DNA of 64,000 nucleotides from positions 310,001 to 374,000 of the forward strand of contig JARLJH010000048.1 in assembly GCA_031291305.1 (NCBI GenBank), given 5' to 3'. Under the pieces are notes generated by a model, which saw only the letters and a program-made list of their open reading frames with translations, was not told where the DNA came from and ran no database searches. Of this stretch, positions 1 through 11,714 are shown piece after piece. The translations under genes and the position numbers were made by a program. Every line of letters begins with the position of its first letter. Position 1 is the first letter of the stretch. This DNA is from Rhodoferax sp. Its GTDB lineage: Bacteria > Pseudomonadota > Gammaproteobacteria > Burkholderiales > Burkholderiaceae_C.

Positions 1-966
<966 letters not shown>

Positions 967-1101
967 GCGGTGTTTTTGTCGCGAAAGTGCCTGGCTGTTC
1001 GGCTCTATTTGATCCAGCAGCCTGACGCCTTCACGACGCTGGATTCGATCATCCAGGGGTAGTACAGTTCATCAACGATTTGGTTTTTTTAGAAAGTTCC
1101 T

Positions 1102-1743
1102 ATGAATGCTCCGACTTCTCTGACCGCCCTGCAGGTCATGCAAGACTGCCCGGTGATCCCGGTGATTGTGTTGAAAGATGTGGCTCATGCCGTGCCGATG
1201 GCGCGTGCCTTGCTGGCGGGCGGTATCCGCATGCTGGAGGTGACACTGCGCACACCGCAGGCGCTGGCTTGCATTGAGGCCATTGCTCGTGACCTGCCTG
1301 AGGCGGTGGTGGGAGCGGGCACGGTGCGTTCGCGCGCCGATGCGCAGGCGGCAGCCAGCGCCGGGGCGCGCTTTGCCGTCAGCCCGGGGTACACCAGCGC
1401 CGTCGGTCAGGCCTGCCGTGATGCCAAGCTGGCCCTGCTGCCTGGTGTGGCCAGTAGCAGCGAGATCATGATGGCTTGTGAAGACGGTTTTACCGAGCTC
1501 AAGTTCTTCCCGGCGGTGCAGGCGGGTGGCGTAGGCATGCTCAAAGCCTGGAGTGGCCCGTTTTTTGATGCGAAGTTTTGCCCCACGGGCGGCATCACGT
1601 TGCAAAATGCGCCCGATTTTCTGGCGCTGGACAATGTGGTGTGTGTCGGTGGTTCGTGGCTGGTGCCAGCCAATGTGGCCGAAACGGGTGACTGGGGTCG
1701 GGTGACCCGCCTGGCCATGGAAACGCAGGTGCTGCGCAAGTAA
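1102..1743 (+). CDS. eda: KDPG/KHG aldolase (Entner-Doudoroff aldolase)
   Basis: Cleaves KDPG to pyruvate and glyceraldehyde 3-phosphate, completing the Entner-Doudoroff pathway begun by Edd just upstream. The protein has 213 residues, the usual length. The Schiff-base lysine is K134 in ELKFFPA and the catalytic glutamate E46 in MLEVTLR; these match E45 and K133 of the E. coli enzyme. Phosphate-binding segments GAGTVRS and CPTGGI are also present. The start is the ATG after a weak ribosome site (AGAAAG). A GC-rich hairpin follows the stop. The gene is probably cotranscribed with edd. Confidence 0.96.
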   Translation: MNAPTSLTALQVMQDCPVIPVIVLKDVAHAVPMARALLAGGIRMLEVTLRTPQALACIEAIARDLPEAVVGAGTVRSRADAQAAASAGARFAVSPGYTSAVGQACRDAKLALLPGVASSSEIMMACEDGFTELKFFPAVQAGGVGMLKAWSGPFFDAKFCPTGGITLQNAPDFLALDNVVCVGGSWLVPANVAETGDWGRVTRLAMETQVLRK

Positions 1744-1745
1744 CG

Positions 1746-1777
1746 CCCCGCCGCCGCTGCCATTGCGCGCGGCGGGG
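1746..1777. terminator. GC-rich hairpin between convergent eda and gloA
   Basis: Perfect 9-bp arms CCCCGCCGC (1746-1754) and GCGGCGGGG (1769-1777) enclose a 14-nt loop, three bases after the eda stop. There is no T-run on the plus strand, so the terminator role is inferred from stem strength and from the position between two converging genes. Confidence 0.5.
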
Positions 1778-1787
1778 TTGCCGAGAT

Positions 1788-2198
1788 TTACCGTAGACCG
1801 ACGCCTGTGCTGTTTGCCGATCGTTCGATCAGTTCGATCTTGTAGCCATCCGGGTCTGTGACGAAAGCGATCACCGTGCTGCCGCCCTTGACCGGGCCAG
1901 CCTCGCGCGTCACGTTGCCACCGGCGGCTCGGATCTTGTCGCAGGCCGCTTTGGCATCGGGTACGGCCAGCGCGATGTGGCCGTAGGCGGTGCCCATGTC
2001 GTAGTTTTCTACGCCCCAGTTGTAGGTCAACTCCAGCTCGGCGTGATCGGGGTTGCTGCCGTAGCCGACAAAGACCACGGTGTATTTGTACTCGGGGTTG
2101 TCGGAGGTGCGCAGCAGGGTCATACCCATGACTTGGGTATAGAAGTCGATGGAACGCTGCAGGTTGCCAACGCGCAGCATGGTGTGAATGAGTCGCAT
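1788..2198 (-). CDS. gloA: Lactoylglutathione lyase (glyoxalase I)
   Basis: Converts the hemithioacetal of methylglyoxal and glutathione to S-lactoylglutathione, detoxifying methylglyoxal. It has 136 residues with two beta-alpha-beta-beta-beta modules of the vicinal-oxygen-chelate fold. The four metal ligands of the nickel-type E. coli enzyme (H5, E56, H74, E122) fall at exactly the same residue numbers here: MRLIH, LELTYN, GHIALAV and KIELIER. Convergent with eda. The ATG at the right-hand end is used because the family begins at that [10 protein letters not shown]. Confidence 0.96.
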   Translation of the reverse strand: MRLIHTMLRVGNLQRSIDFYTQVMGMTLLRTSDNPEYKYTVVFVGYGSNPDHAELELTYNWGVENYDMGTAYGHIALAVPDAKAACDKIRAAGGNVTREAGPVKGGSTVIAFVTDPDGYKIELIERSANSTGVGLR

Positions 2199-2344
2199 GA
2201 GATAGCTTGTGAAAGGGTTGATGGAAGTGGGCCGAATCGCCAGCCATTGGGTGGCCCACGCAGTGCATTGACTGTAGCGCCTGATGTCAGCTTGGCCGTG
2301 CGTGGGGAATAATCCAGCTTATTTCAACGCACCGTGAGCCGACC

Positions 2345-2728
2345 ATGTCCCTGTTTACCAAAATTGTTTTGTTCACCGATACCGATGGCCGAGCCCGTTT
2401 TCGCGAGGAAACTGTACCGCTGGACCAAGGCAAGCCCGAGTCGGCACTCTCCGGGTTGATGCCTTCCGGTGGCTTTCAATTGCGCAAAAGTCCGGTCGGG
2501 TTTCGCAGCACCTTTCACTGCACGACCGATCCGCAGTGGGTGTTCATTCTGGGCGGCCAGATGGAAATCAGCCTGCAGGACGGCAGCTCTCGTGTGTTCA
2601 AGCCAGGTGAGCACTTTTACTCCGCAGACGTTTTGTCAGCAGGGCAGGTTTTTGATGCCACCGTGCACGGTCACTGGAGTCGCCAGGTGGGGCCTGATGA
2701 ATTGGTCACGCTGTTTGTGCGCGGCTGA
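2345..2728 (+). CDS. Small cupin-fold protein of unknown function
   Basis: A 127-residue single-domain protein. The middle (about residues 57-100) shows a cupin-like barrel pattern: FHCTTDPQWVFILGGQMEIS followed by a proline-glycine turn in FKPGEHFYSAD. The first cupin motif is incomplete: only one clear histidine (in FHCTT) and one acidic residue are present, so metal binding is uncertain. There is no signal peptide or membrane segment, which implies a cytoplasmic protein. It stands alone, divergent from gloA and convergent with rhlE, so context gives no pathway. Substrate unknown. Confidence 0.75.
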   Translation: MSLFTKIVLFTDTDGRARFREETVPLDQGKPESALSGLMPSGGFQLRKSPVGFRSTFHCTTDPQWVFILGGQMEISLQDGSSRVFKPGEHFYSADVLSAGQVFDATVHGHWSRQVGPDELVTLFVRG

Positions 2729-2847
2729 TCATCACTGGCAAAAGAGGGTCATTGGCGCAGCGGATCAGTGATCTGGTCCGCCTTGAAGACCTGGATGCCG
2801 GATGGAGGCCTGGCATGACAGGCCGTTGCACACGGTCATCTTTGCCA

Positions 2848-2920
2848 GTTCTGGATGTTGATTTGCTATGTATTTGATTGCTACTAGCCATTATAAATAA
2901 AGGTCTAGAGTAATAAAAAA
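2848..2920 (+). repeat. Dispersed hairpin repeat, copy 1 (intergenic)
   Basis: Degenerate copy of the window's dispersed repeat in the gap between the cupin gene and rhlE. TTTGCTATG is followed by GATTGCTACTAGCC, a short AT-rich loop, and GGTCTAGAG. The family pattern is TGCTA, about 12-15 nt, TAGCTnnTAGCCC, loop, GGGCTAGAGGCC. The arms TAGCC and GGTCTA are imperfect. The region is clearly more AT-rich than the flanking genes. Confidence 0.6.
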
Positions 2921-2964
2921 TCCATAAACATTGCGTGCGCATTCAGGCCACGCTAGCGCGGGTT

Positions 2965-4776
<1,812 letters not shown>

Positions 4777-5020
4777 TTAGAGAGGCACCCCATCCAGGGC
4801 GCTAAGGCATCGGCCCGTTTTGCCGCGTTGTCGCGTCAATTCAGTCAAAGGCAGATGGGATCAAAAGTGGAGCCTCAGAGTGCTGAAGCTCCCAGCAAGG
4901 TGCTGGCGTTGCAGGTAACTGAAGTCCCGCAGCGAGGCGTATTGTCGCATGGACGCACAAGTCATCTCGGTCAAGCGTCGATAATGGCATTTTTTCCACA
5001 GAAACAAGATTGCTAGTCCT

Positions 5021-6682
5021 ATGGCTCAATACGTATTTTCAATGAACCGCGTTGGCAAGATCGTGCCACCCAAGCGGCATATCCTGAAGGATATTTCACT
5101 GAGTTTTTTCCCGGGTGCCAAGATTGGTGTGCTCGGTACCAATGGCTCGGGCAAGTCCACTTTGCTGAAAATCATGGCTGGGGTGGATAAAGACATTGAA
5201 GGCGAAGCCATTCCCATGCCTGGTTTGAATATCGGGTACCTGCCCCAAGAGCCGCAGCTTGACCCGGCCCAAACGGTGCGCGAAAGCATTGAGTCCGGCA
5301 TGAGCAAGGTGTTTGCCGCCAAGGCACGTCTGGAAGAGGTGTACATCGCCTATGGAGAAGAAGACGCCGACTTTGACGCGTTGGCCGCCGAGCAGCATGA
5401 GCTGGAGGCCATCATTGCCACCGCGGGTACGGATTCTGAGCACCAGCTTGAGATCGCTGCCGACGCGCTGCGCCTGCCACCTTGGGATGCGGTCATTGGT
5501 GTGCTCTCGGGCGGTGAAAAGCGCCGCGTGGCGCTGTGCCGTCTGTTGTTGAGCCACCCTGATATGTTGTTGCTCGATGAGCCCACCAACCACCTTGACG
5601 CAGAGTCGGTGGACTGGCTGGAGCAGTTCTTGCAGCGCTATAGCGGTACGGTGGTGGCGATTACCCATGATCGTTACTTTCTGGACAACGCTGCCGAGTG
5701 GATTTTGGAGTTGGATCGCGGTAATGGCATTCCGTACAAGGGCAACTACAGCTCGTGGATGGAGCAAAAGCAGGCGCGTCTGGAGCAAGAGCAAAAGGGT
5801 GAGGAATCCCGTGCCAAGACCCTGAAGAAAGAGCTGGAATGGTCGCGCCAGAATCCCAAGGCGCGTCAGGCCAAGAGCAAGGCGCGTATGGCGCGTTTTG
5901 AAGAACTGTCTGATTTCGAATACCAGAAGCGCAACGAAACCAACGAAATCTTCATCCCCGTGGCTGACCGTCTGGGTCAGGAAGTCATTGAATTTGTCAA
6001 CGTCAGCAAGTCGTTTGGCGACCGGTTGTTGATTGACAATCTGAGCTTTAAAGTACCACCAGGCGCCATCGTCGGCATCATCGGCCCGAACGGTGCCGGT
6101 AAATCGACACTGTTCCGGATGATTTCGGGCCAGCAGCAGCCCGACAGCGGTGACGTCAAGATTGGCCAAACAGTCAAGATGGCGTTTGTGGATCAGAATC
6201 GTGACGATCTGGCCAATGAGAAAACCGTCTGGGAAGATGTCTCCGGCGGGTTGGACATGCTCAACATTGGCAAGTTTGTCATGGCCAGTCGTGCTTACTG
6301 TGGTCGCTTCAATTTCAATGGGGCCGATCAGCAAAAGCGGGTTGGTACCTTGTCGGGTGGCGAGCGTGGTCGCTTGCACCTGGCAAAAACGCTGATTGCC
6401 GGTGGCAACGTGCTGATGCTCGATGAGCCGTCGAACGATCTTGACGTGGAAACGCTGCGCGCGCTGGAAGATGCGCTGCTGGAGTTTGCGGGCTGCGTCA
6501 TGGTGATCAGTCATGACCGCTGGTTCCTCGACCGTATTGCCACGCACATTCTGGCTTGTGAGGGTGACAGTCAGTGGACGTTCTACAACGGCAATTACCA
6601 TGACTACGAAGAAGATAAGAGGAAACGCCTGGGTGAGGAAGGTGCCAAGCCCAAACGCATGCGCTTTAAAGCCTTGAAGTAG
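5021..6682 (+). CDS. ettA: Energy-dependent translational throttle protein EttA (ABC-F ATPase)
   Basis: A ribosome-associated ABC-F ATPase that binds the E site and gates the first peptide bonds according to the ATP/ADP ratio. The 553-residue protein has two ATPase domains and no membrane segment. Domain 1 has Walker A GTNGSGKST, signature LSGGEKRRV and Walker B LLLDEPTNHLD. Domain 2 has GPNGAGKST, LSGGERGRL and LMLDEPSNDLD. Between them, at about residues 240-310, lies the charged linker (EWSRQNPKARQAKSKARMAR) that contacts tRNA. It begins MAQYVFSMNRVGK, as in other EttA proteins. The DUF1631 gene follows 22 nt downstream. Confidence 0.95.
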   Translation: MAQYVFSMNRVGKIVPPKRHILKDISLSFFPGAKIGVLGTNGSGKSTLLKIMAGVDKDIEGEAIPMPGLNIGYLPQEPQLDPAQTVRESIESGMSKVFAAKARLEEVYIAYGEEDADFDALAAEQHELEAIIATAGTDSEHQLEIAADALRLPPWDAVIGVLSGGEKRRVALCRLLLSHPDMLLLDEPTNHLDAESVDWLEQFLQRYSGTVVAITHDRYFLDNAAEWILELDRGNGIPYKGNYSSWMEQKQARLEQEQKGEESRAKTLKKELEWSRQNPKARQAKSKARMARFEELSDFEYQKRNETNEIFIPVADRLGQEVIEFVNVSKSFGDRLLIDNLSFKVPPGAIVGIIGPNGAGKSTLFRMISGQQQPDSGDVKIGQTVKMAFVDQNRDDLANEKTVWEDVSGGLDMLNIGKFVMASRAYCGRFNFNGADQQKRVGTLSGGERGRLHLAKTLIAGGNVLMLDEPSNDLDVETLRALEDALLEFAGCVMVISHDRWFLDRIATHILACEGDSQWTFYNGNYHDYEEDKRKRLGEEGAKPKRMRFKALK

Positions 6683-6704
6683 TTTTATTTGCGAGGTGAG
6701 TGAC

Positions 6705-8996
6705 GTGACGCAACCTGATTGGCCCAAACCTGGATCGTCGATTTACCAGCTCCTGCTGGAGCGGGCTGCGCGATCGAGCTCTGGAATGTTGTCGCAGGCG
6801 CTGGCAGTGGCCCGGCAGACTTTGCGGGCTGGAGTGCCGCTTGCACGTGGTGTTCTGGATCGCGATCAATTGGAGCTCAGCGCCAAATTGCTGGATACCC
6901 ACACGTTACGCCTTTGCGAACGTTTTCCCGCTGTTTTACTGGAAGTTTTCAGGAGTCACGCAGATTCTGATGTTACTCATGGTGCTCTGAGCAGTCAGCC
7001 TTTGCGTTTGGAGCAGCTTGAACTGATGGATGAAAACCAGGTTCAGGAGCGTGTTGAGCTGGCTCGCATGTTGCAACATGTGTTGTTGGAAGCTGAATCG
7101 GCCTTGCCAGAACTCAACAGCTACGTGTGTGCTTTGGTGGGGCTCGAACGCATTTCGGCGGAGCGCAATCCGCTGCGCCCGGATTCCTATGTGAAGGCCT
7201 TGCAAGAACTCATGATCGAGATGCGGGTGCCAACACAGGTGCGTGCTCTCTGGCTGCGTCACCTGTCCGCACCTCTGGGTGTCGCTTTGCGCGACGCATA
7301 TCTGGAGTGGACGGAGCAACTTCAGCGCCAGGATGTCAGACGGGTGGGCTTCTCGGTGATTCGTACCCCCGATGTGCAGGCTGTATCTGAATCGGGCGCA
7401 ACCGCCCGGGCTGACCGCGCAGTGTGGACGCCACAATATCGGCAAACGGTACTGACGCTGGACCGGCTACGGCGTTTGATGGTTGGTAACCTGGATGTCG
7501 CGCCAGTCGACCCCAAGGATGCCTTTGCCCTGCAGTTTGCGCGTGAGTTCGAATCCAGCCACGATGCCAGTGCAATGCCGGTCGTGGCCAGCGAGTCTCC
7601 GGATACTGGTTTTGAGGCTACTGTGCCAGCCGCGTTGGACGCCTTGCAGGAGATGCAGCAGGTTGACGCAGTGGTACAACGTATGCAGCAGCGCCCGGCC
7701 TCCCAACAAGACCGTACGAATGCACGTGCGCCTGGTGTGGCCGTTCGAGAAGAATTGACGCGTAACGCTGCGGGGATGAGCCAAGTGTTGAGCCTGGAAG
7801 TGGTGTCTCTGATGGTGGAAAACCTGGTGAAAGACAAGCGCTTATTGCCTCCAGTGAGAACAGTTATCGAACGGCTGGAGCCAGCGTTGCTGCGCCTAGT
7901 GAATATCGATCCACGGTTTTTTATCGATAAGACCCATCCGGCACGCCAGCTTCTAAATGAGATATCCCAAAGAGGCTTGGCGTTTGGGTCGGAAAAGGAC
8001 CCTGATTTTGAGGCGTTCCTGTTGTCTTTGCAGCGCCATGTCAGTCCGCTGTCCGTGCTCAATATCGATGGTGTTCAGCCCTTTGAGGTGGCACTCAAGC
8101 AGCTTCTGAAGGAGTGGGATAACCCCGTTGAACGAGCCAGCGTGAGCAGCCATCTTCAAAGTGCTGCGGCAGCTTTGGGTTATGCAGAGGAACGCAATTT
8201 GCTGGCGGGTCAAATGACCACCCAATTGACGGCGATTCCCGACGTGCGCAAGGTGCCGTCCGGTGTGCTCGAGTTTTTGTGCGGTCCTTGGGCGCAGGTG
8301 ATGGCCGAAGCCCAACTCAAGGCCATACCGGGCTCAGACGATCCAGGTGGTTACAAGATGCTGGTCAATGACCTGCTTTGGAGTGCCCAACCTGATCGGA
8401 CCCGCAAAGACGTGGGCAGGCTGACCAAATTGGTGCCACGGCTGCTATCGGGCTTGCGTGAAGGACTTGGGTTGATTGGTTACCCATCTGCCAGAACAAG
8501 TGTTTTTTTTGATGTGCTGATGAAACTGCATCATCAGGCATTTCAACCACCGGTTAAGGAGGCGCCCGCTGCGGCGGATAACGGCCTGGACGCTAGTTTG
8601 CTGGGTAACCAGGATCATTGGGTGGCACCGGCAGAAGCCGAGGCCTCCGGGTTTATGGCCTTGCCAGACGAACAAGTAGTGGATTTACCAAAGGAAGTGC
8701 CGGTAAAGCCAGTGTCACCAGTTGGCTCGGTTTCTCTCAAACTGGGTGCCTGGGTCGAATTGCGGGCCGGTGGCGCATGGCAACGCGTGCAACTGTCGTG
8801 GATCAGCTCGCACGGTACGATGTTTCTTTTTACCAGTGTGGGTGGCAAGACCCAATCGATGACGCAACGTCTTTTTGAGCGCTTGCTGGCCGAAGATAAA
8901 TTGAGAGTGGTATCAGAGCAGGCCTCCATGGTCGAAGAAGCATTAGACGCCGTGGTTCATACTGCCATGCTCAACAGCATCGTCGCTGATCTTTGA
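6705..8996 (+). CDS. DUF1631 family protein of unknown function
   Basis: A 763-residue cytoplasmic protein without a signal peptide or membrane segments. I recognise the DUF1631 family of betaproteobacteria and relatives, whose function is unknown. The body is mainly helical. The last 110 residues form a beta-rich module: LKLGAWVELRAGGAWQRVQL, then WISSHGTMFLFTSVGGKT, which resembles a PilZ-like or SH3-like barrel (inference). The GTG at 6705 is preferred over the in-frame GTG at 6696, because GAGGTGA at 6693-6699 is a good ribosome site 5 nt before 6705 and would lie inside the coding region of the longer version. It follows ettA by 22 nt and is probably cotranscribed. Confidence 0.85.
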   Translation: MTQPDWPKPGSSIYQLLLERAARSSSGMLSQALAVARQTLRAGVPLARGVLDRDQLELSAKLLDTHTLRLCERFPAVLLEVFRSHADSDVTHGALSSQPLRLEQLELMDENQVQERVELARMLQHVLLEAESALPELNSYVCALVGLERISAERNPLRPDSYVKALQELMIEMRVPTQVRALWLRHLSAPLGVALRDAYLEWTEQLQRQDVRRVGFSVIRTPDVQAVSESGATARADRAVWTPQYRQTVLTLDRLRRLMVGNLDVAPVDPKDAFALQFAREFESSHDASAMPVVASESPDTGFEATVPAALDALQEMQQVDAVVQRMQQRPASQQDRTNARAPGVAVREELTRNAAGMSQVLSLEVVSLMVENLVKDKRLLPPVRTVIERLEPALLRLVNIDPRFFIDKTHPARQLLNEISQRGLAFGSEKDPDFEAFLLSLQRHVSPLSVLNIDGVQPFEVALKQLLKEWDNPVERASVSSHLQSAAAALGYAEERNLLAGQMTTQLTAIPDVRKVPSGVLEFLCGPWAQVMAEAQLKAIPGSDDPGGYKMLVNDLLWSAQPDRTRKDVGRLTKLVPRLLSGLREGLGLIGYPSARTSVFFDVLMKLHHQAFQPPVKEAPAAADNGLDASLLGNQDHWVAPAEAEASGFMALPDEQVVDLPKEVPVKPVSPVGSVSLKLGAWVELRAGGAWQRVQLSWISSHGTMFLFTSVGGKTQSMTQRLFERLLAEDKLRVVSEQASMVEEALDAVVHTAMLNSIVADL

Positions 8997-8999
8997 TTG

Positions 9000-9023
9000 T
9001 GGGGTTACCCATCACCCCATTTA
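9000..9023. terminator. Short hairpin between convergent DUF1631 gene and yqeY
   Basis: TGGGGT (9000-9005) and ACCCCA (9014-9019) form a 6-bp stem with an 8-nt loop, followed by TTT on the plus strand. It lies in the 24-nt gap between the two convergent stop codons. A weak bidirectional terminator is plausible but not proven. Confidence 0.4.
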
Positions 9024-9467
9024 GCCTGCCAGAGCAGCTTTCACGGCCTGTGATACCAAAGCCATGTCAGCCTTGCCAGCCAATTGGGCTTTAACTACGC
9101 CCATCACTTTGCCCATGTCACCCGGTCCTTTTGCGCCCAGGCTGTTGACGATGGCGGCCACGGCAGAAGTGATCTCGTCCCCACTCAGGCGTTGCGGCAG
9201 ATAGGCTTCGAGCACCTTGATCTCCTCACTTTCCTTGTCAGCCAGATCCTGGCGCTGTGCCTGAACGTAAGCCGCCACGGAGTCTTTGCGCTGCTTGACC
9301 AATTTGTCAATGATGCTCACCATCATGGTGTCATCCACGACGACCCGCTCATCCACCTCTTTTTGCTTGACCGCAGCCAGTAGCAGGCGAATGGTGCCGA
9401 GGCGAAAGCTGTCTTTGGCACGCATAGCGGCCTTCATGTCTTCGGTAACCTGCACTTTGAGTGACAT
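9021..9467 (-). CDS. yqeY: GatB/YqeY domain protein
   Basis: A 148-residue helical protein of the YqeY family, related to the tail domain of the GatB subunit of the tRNA-dependent amidotransferase; its cellular role is poorly defined. The conserved start SLKVQVTEDMKAAMRAKD and the C-terminal region PGDMGKVMGVVKAQLAGKAD are typical. A strong ribosome site (CAGGAG) lies upstream of the ATG. rpsU is immediately upstream, the usual rpsU-yqeY order. The dnaG and rpoD genes that often follow are absent here; the DUF1631 gene converges instead. Confidence 0.93.
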   Translation of the reverse strand: MSLKVQVTEDMKAAMRAKDSFRLGTIRLLLAAVKQKEVDERVVVDDTMMVSIIDKLVKQRKDSVAAYVQAQRQDLADKESEEIKVLEAYLPQRLSGDEITSAVAAIVNSLGAKGPGDMGKVMGVVKAQLAGKADMALVSQAVKAALAG

Positions 9468-9531
9468 GGTGGTAGCTCCTGGTCAGTGATTTGTATGTGC
9501 GGTGTGCATTGGCACAACTGGGTTCGGCAAC

Positions 9532-9563
9532 AAAAAAAGCCCGCCTGAGCGTCCTCGGCGAGC
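9532..9563 (-). terminator. Rho-independent terminator of rpsU
   Basis: Read on the minus strand: GCTCGCC, an 11-nt loop, GGCGGGC, then a run of seven T. The stem has one G-T pair. It lies 40 nt after the rpsU stop and before yqeY, so part of the transcription probably ends here and the rest continues into yqeY. Confidence 0.85.
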
Positions 9564-9603
9564 TTGGATGTAGGCTTGACAGCCTTGTTATTACGCTAGG
9601 GAA

Positions 9604-9816
9604 TCAGTACAGCTTCTTCGGCAACTGCATGGCGCGAATACGCTTGTAGTTGCGTTTGACAGCGGCGGCCTTCTTGCGTTTGCGTTCGGCCGTGGGCTTT
9701 TCATAAAATTCGCGTGCACGCAAGTCAGTCAGAAGGCCCAGCTTTTCAATGGTACGTTTGAAGCGACGCAGCGCAACGTCAAAAGGCTCGTTTTCTTTAA
9801 TACGGATGGTTGTCAT
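9604..9816 (-). CDS. rpsU: 30S ribosomal protein S21
   Basis: Small ribosomal subunit protein involved in translation initiation on natural mRNAs. The product is 70 residues: [20 protein letters not shown], then [20 protein letters not shown], ending in a basic stretch. The length is standard. The frame stays open 120 nt further upstream, but the family always starts at [10 protein letters not shown], so the ATG at 9816 is used. A good sigma-70-like promoter lies about 125 nt upstream and a terminator follows. Confidence 0.97.
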   Translation of the reverse strand: MTTIRIKENEPFDVALRRFKRTIEKLGLLTDLRAREFYEKPTAERKRKKAAAVKRNYKRIRAMQLPKKLY

Positions 9817-9938
9817 GGAGTCAGATAATCCCAAAGGTGCAGACTTCAAATCTTGGAAGATCGGGCCAGGATTTGATCTTGCGAATTTCTCCGCTTGTAA
9901 GTTGATCAGGCAGCGGAGTTTTGCCAGCAAAGCCAAGC

Positions 9939-9966
9939 ATTATAGCGGCGACTTAAATCCTGGCAA
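9939..9966 (-). promoter_or_regulatory. Sigma-70-type promoter for rpsU
   Basis: On the minus strand TTGCCA (9966-9961) is followed by a 16-nt spacer and a perfect TATAAT (9944-9939), about 125 nt upstream of the rpsU ATG. Confidence 0.7.
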
Positions 9967-10012
9967 CTGGTTCTTTGTGCCAATTTGTTTTTGTAGTCGC
10001 TGTCTGCTCGTA

Positions 10013-10762
10013 TCAGGTCTGCCAGGTCACTCGTCTGACCAGGCGCTCGAAGGCCATATCAGTTGCCACCGCCAACAAACCAACTAGGATAGCACCCTGC
10101 AGCACATAGGCTGTATTGAATCCGCTCAACCCCACGATGATGGGTGAACCCAGCGTTTTGGCGCCAACGGTGGAGGCTATGGCAGCCGTCCCAATATTGA
10201 TGATGACCGAGGTGCGCACACCGGTAATCCATATTGGCAACGCCAGCGGAGCTTCAACCTGCCACAGCACCTGGCCGCCGTTCATCCCCATGGCACGTGC
10301 TGATTCGATGGTGCTGTGTGGTACCGATGCCAGACCGGCCAGGGTCGCTTGCACCACCGGCAGCAGTCCATACAGGGTCAATGCCATCAAAGCGGGCAGC
10401 TCACCAAAGCCCAGCACCGGCACGGCCAACGCCAACACAGCAATGGGTGGAAACGTCTGCCCCGCCGCAGCCATGGTTTGCAGCATAGGTTCGAAAGCGC
10501 GACCGAATGGGCGGGTTACGGCGACGCCGCAGCCAATGCCCACCAGCGCGGCGATGCTGCTGGACACCAGGACCAACCACAAGTGCTTCCAGAGCAATTC
10601 GGCAAACGGCTCCTGCAGATAGACCGGGCGCTCCAGATTTGGAAACAAAGCCCCAAAAAAGGCATGTGAATGGGGCAACCAATAGGTCAATGCCAGCAGC
10701 AGGGCGACGACCCACAGCAAGGGGTCTCGCCACACACTGTTGAAGTGATGCTGACTTGGCAC
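10013..10762 (-). CDS. yehW: Osmoprotectant ABC importer, permease (YehW/OpuC type)
   Basis: Inner-membrane permease of a glycine betaine/choline-type importer. The product is 249 residues with about six hydrophobic segments and the EAA-type coupling loop around [20 protein letters not shown]. The longest frame overlaps the upstream ATPase gene by 74 nt. The GTG at 10762 is preferred because GAAGG lies 7 nt before it and it falls just after the ATPase stop. It is the last gene of a four-gene set in the same order as E. coli yehZYXW. The exact substrate cannot be read from the sequence. Confidence 0.88.
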   Translation of the reverse strand: MPSQHHFNSVWRDPLLWVVALLLALTYWLPHSHAFFGALFPNLERPVYLQEPFAELLWKHLWLVLVSSSIAALVGIGCGVAVTRPFGRAFEPMLQTMAAAGQTFPPIAVLALAVPVLGFGELPALMALTLYGLLPVVQATLAGLASVPHSTIESARAMGMNGGQVLWQVEAPLALPIWITGVRTSVIINIGTAAIASTVGAKTLGSPIIVGLSGFNTAYVLQGAILVGLLAVATDMAFERLVRRVTWQT

Positions 10763-10772
10763 AGGTACACCT

Positions 10773-11714
10773 TCAGAGTGTCCGGGCTGCGTCAAAGATG
10801 TCGGCTGCGTGCAGACTGCCCAGCACGGCGCCTTCTTCGTTGACAACCGTCAATACAGAGACACCATGCGCTGCCAGACTTGCCACGGCTTCGCGCTGGC
10901 TGGCGCTGTGGATCAGCGCAGGCGCTCCGGCGGGCGCCGGTGAGTGGCGAATCAGAGGCGCGACTGGCCTGAGAGACAACAGTTTGATACCCAGGTCAGT
11001 GCGGCCAACGAAATTTAGTACAAAGCTACTGGCCGGATGGGATAGCAAGTCCAGCGCAGAGCCAACCTGCTCGATCCGGCCTCTGTGGAGCAAGACGATT
11101 TTGTTGGCCAGTCGCAGGGCTTCATCAATGTCGTGGGTCACCAGCACAATGGTTTTGCCCGAAGCTTGATGGATGCGCTTGAGCTCCAGTTGCAGTACCG
11201 CGCGCGTCACCGGGTCGAGGGCGCCAAAGGGTTCGTCCATCAACAGCACGGCCGGGTCCGCGGCGAGCGCACGCGCCACACCCACCCGCTGCTGCTGGCC
11301 ACCTGAGAGCTGATGGGGATAACGGTGTCGAAAAAAGTCAGGTTCCATGCCAAACAGCGTGAGCAGTTCAGTGACCCGTTGCGCCATGCGCTCAGGGCTC
11401 CAGCGCAGTAGGTGCGGCACGGTGGCGATGTTGCGTGCCACCGTCCAGTGCGGAAACAAACCCACCGATTGAATGGCGTAGCCCATGCGTCGGCGCAGGT
11501 CGCGCACATCAAAACTGCTGATTTCCTGGTTGTCGAACAAAATCCGCCCACTGTCATGTTCGAGCATACGGTTGATGAGCTTCAGCGCCGTGCTCTTGCC
11601 CGAGCCTGACGGGCCGATCAATACTACCAACTCGCCCGGTGCGATGTGCAGGTTCAGTCGATCCAACGCCAGTGTGTCGCCATACGACTTGCTGATGTTC
11701 TGGAACTCGATCAT
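10773..11714 (-). CDS. yehX: Osmoprotectant ABC importer, ATP-binding protein (YehX/OpuCA type)
   Basis: ATPase that drives the neighbouring permeases. The product is 313 residues: Walker [10 protein letters not shown], signature [19 protein letters not shown], Walker [13 protein letters not shown] and switch histidine in [10 protein letters not shown]. The C-terminal 70 residues resemble a single CBS-like module ([20 protein letters not shown]), the regulatory part of OpuA/OpuC ATPases that senses ionic strength in known homologues. The start at [12 protein letters not shown] is chosen because its ATG overlaps the stop of the upstream permease gene by one base (TGATG), which indicates translational coupling. 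Confidence 0.93.
   Translation of the reverse strand: MIEFQNISKSYGDTLALDRLNLHIAPGELVVLIGPSGSGKSTALKLINRMLEHDSGRILFDNQEISSFDVRDLRRRMGYAIQSVGLFPHWTVARNIATVPHLLRWSPERMAQRVTELLTLFGMEPDFFRHRYPHQLSGGQQQRVGVARALAADPAVLLMDEPFGALDPVTRAVLQLELKRIHQASGKTIVLVTHDIDEALRLANKIVLLHRGRIEQVGSALDLLSHPASSFVLNFVGRTDLGIKLLSLRPVAPLIRHSPAPAGAPALIHSASQREAVASLAAHGVSVLTVVNEEGAVLGSLHAADIFDAARTL

Noticed and set aside
4828-5029. Two short overlapping open frames on opposite strands between rhlE and ettA
   Set aside because: No ribosome sites, no recognisable protein features; the gap more likely holds the divergent promoters.
5096-6727. A 543-codon antisense frame across ettA
   Set aside because: Mirrors the codon pattern of ettA; no domain features.
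9817-9936. N-terminal extension of rpsU by 40 residues
   Set aside because: S21 is always about 70 residues and starts [10 protein letters not shown]; the extension covers untranslated leader.
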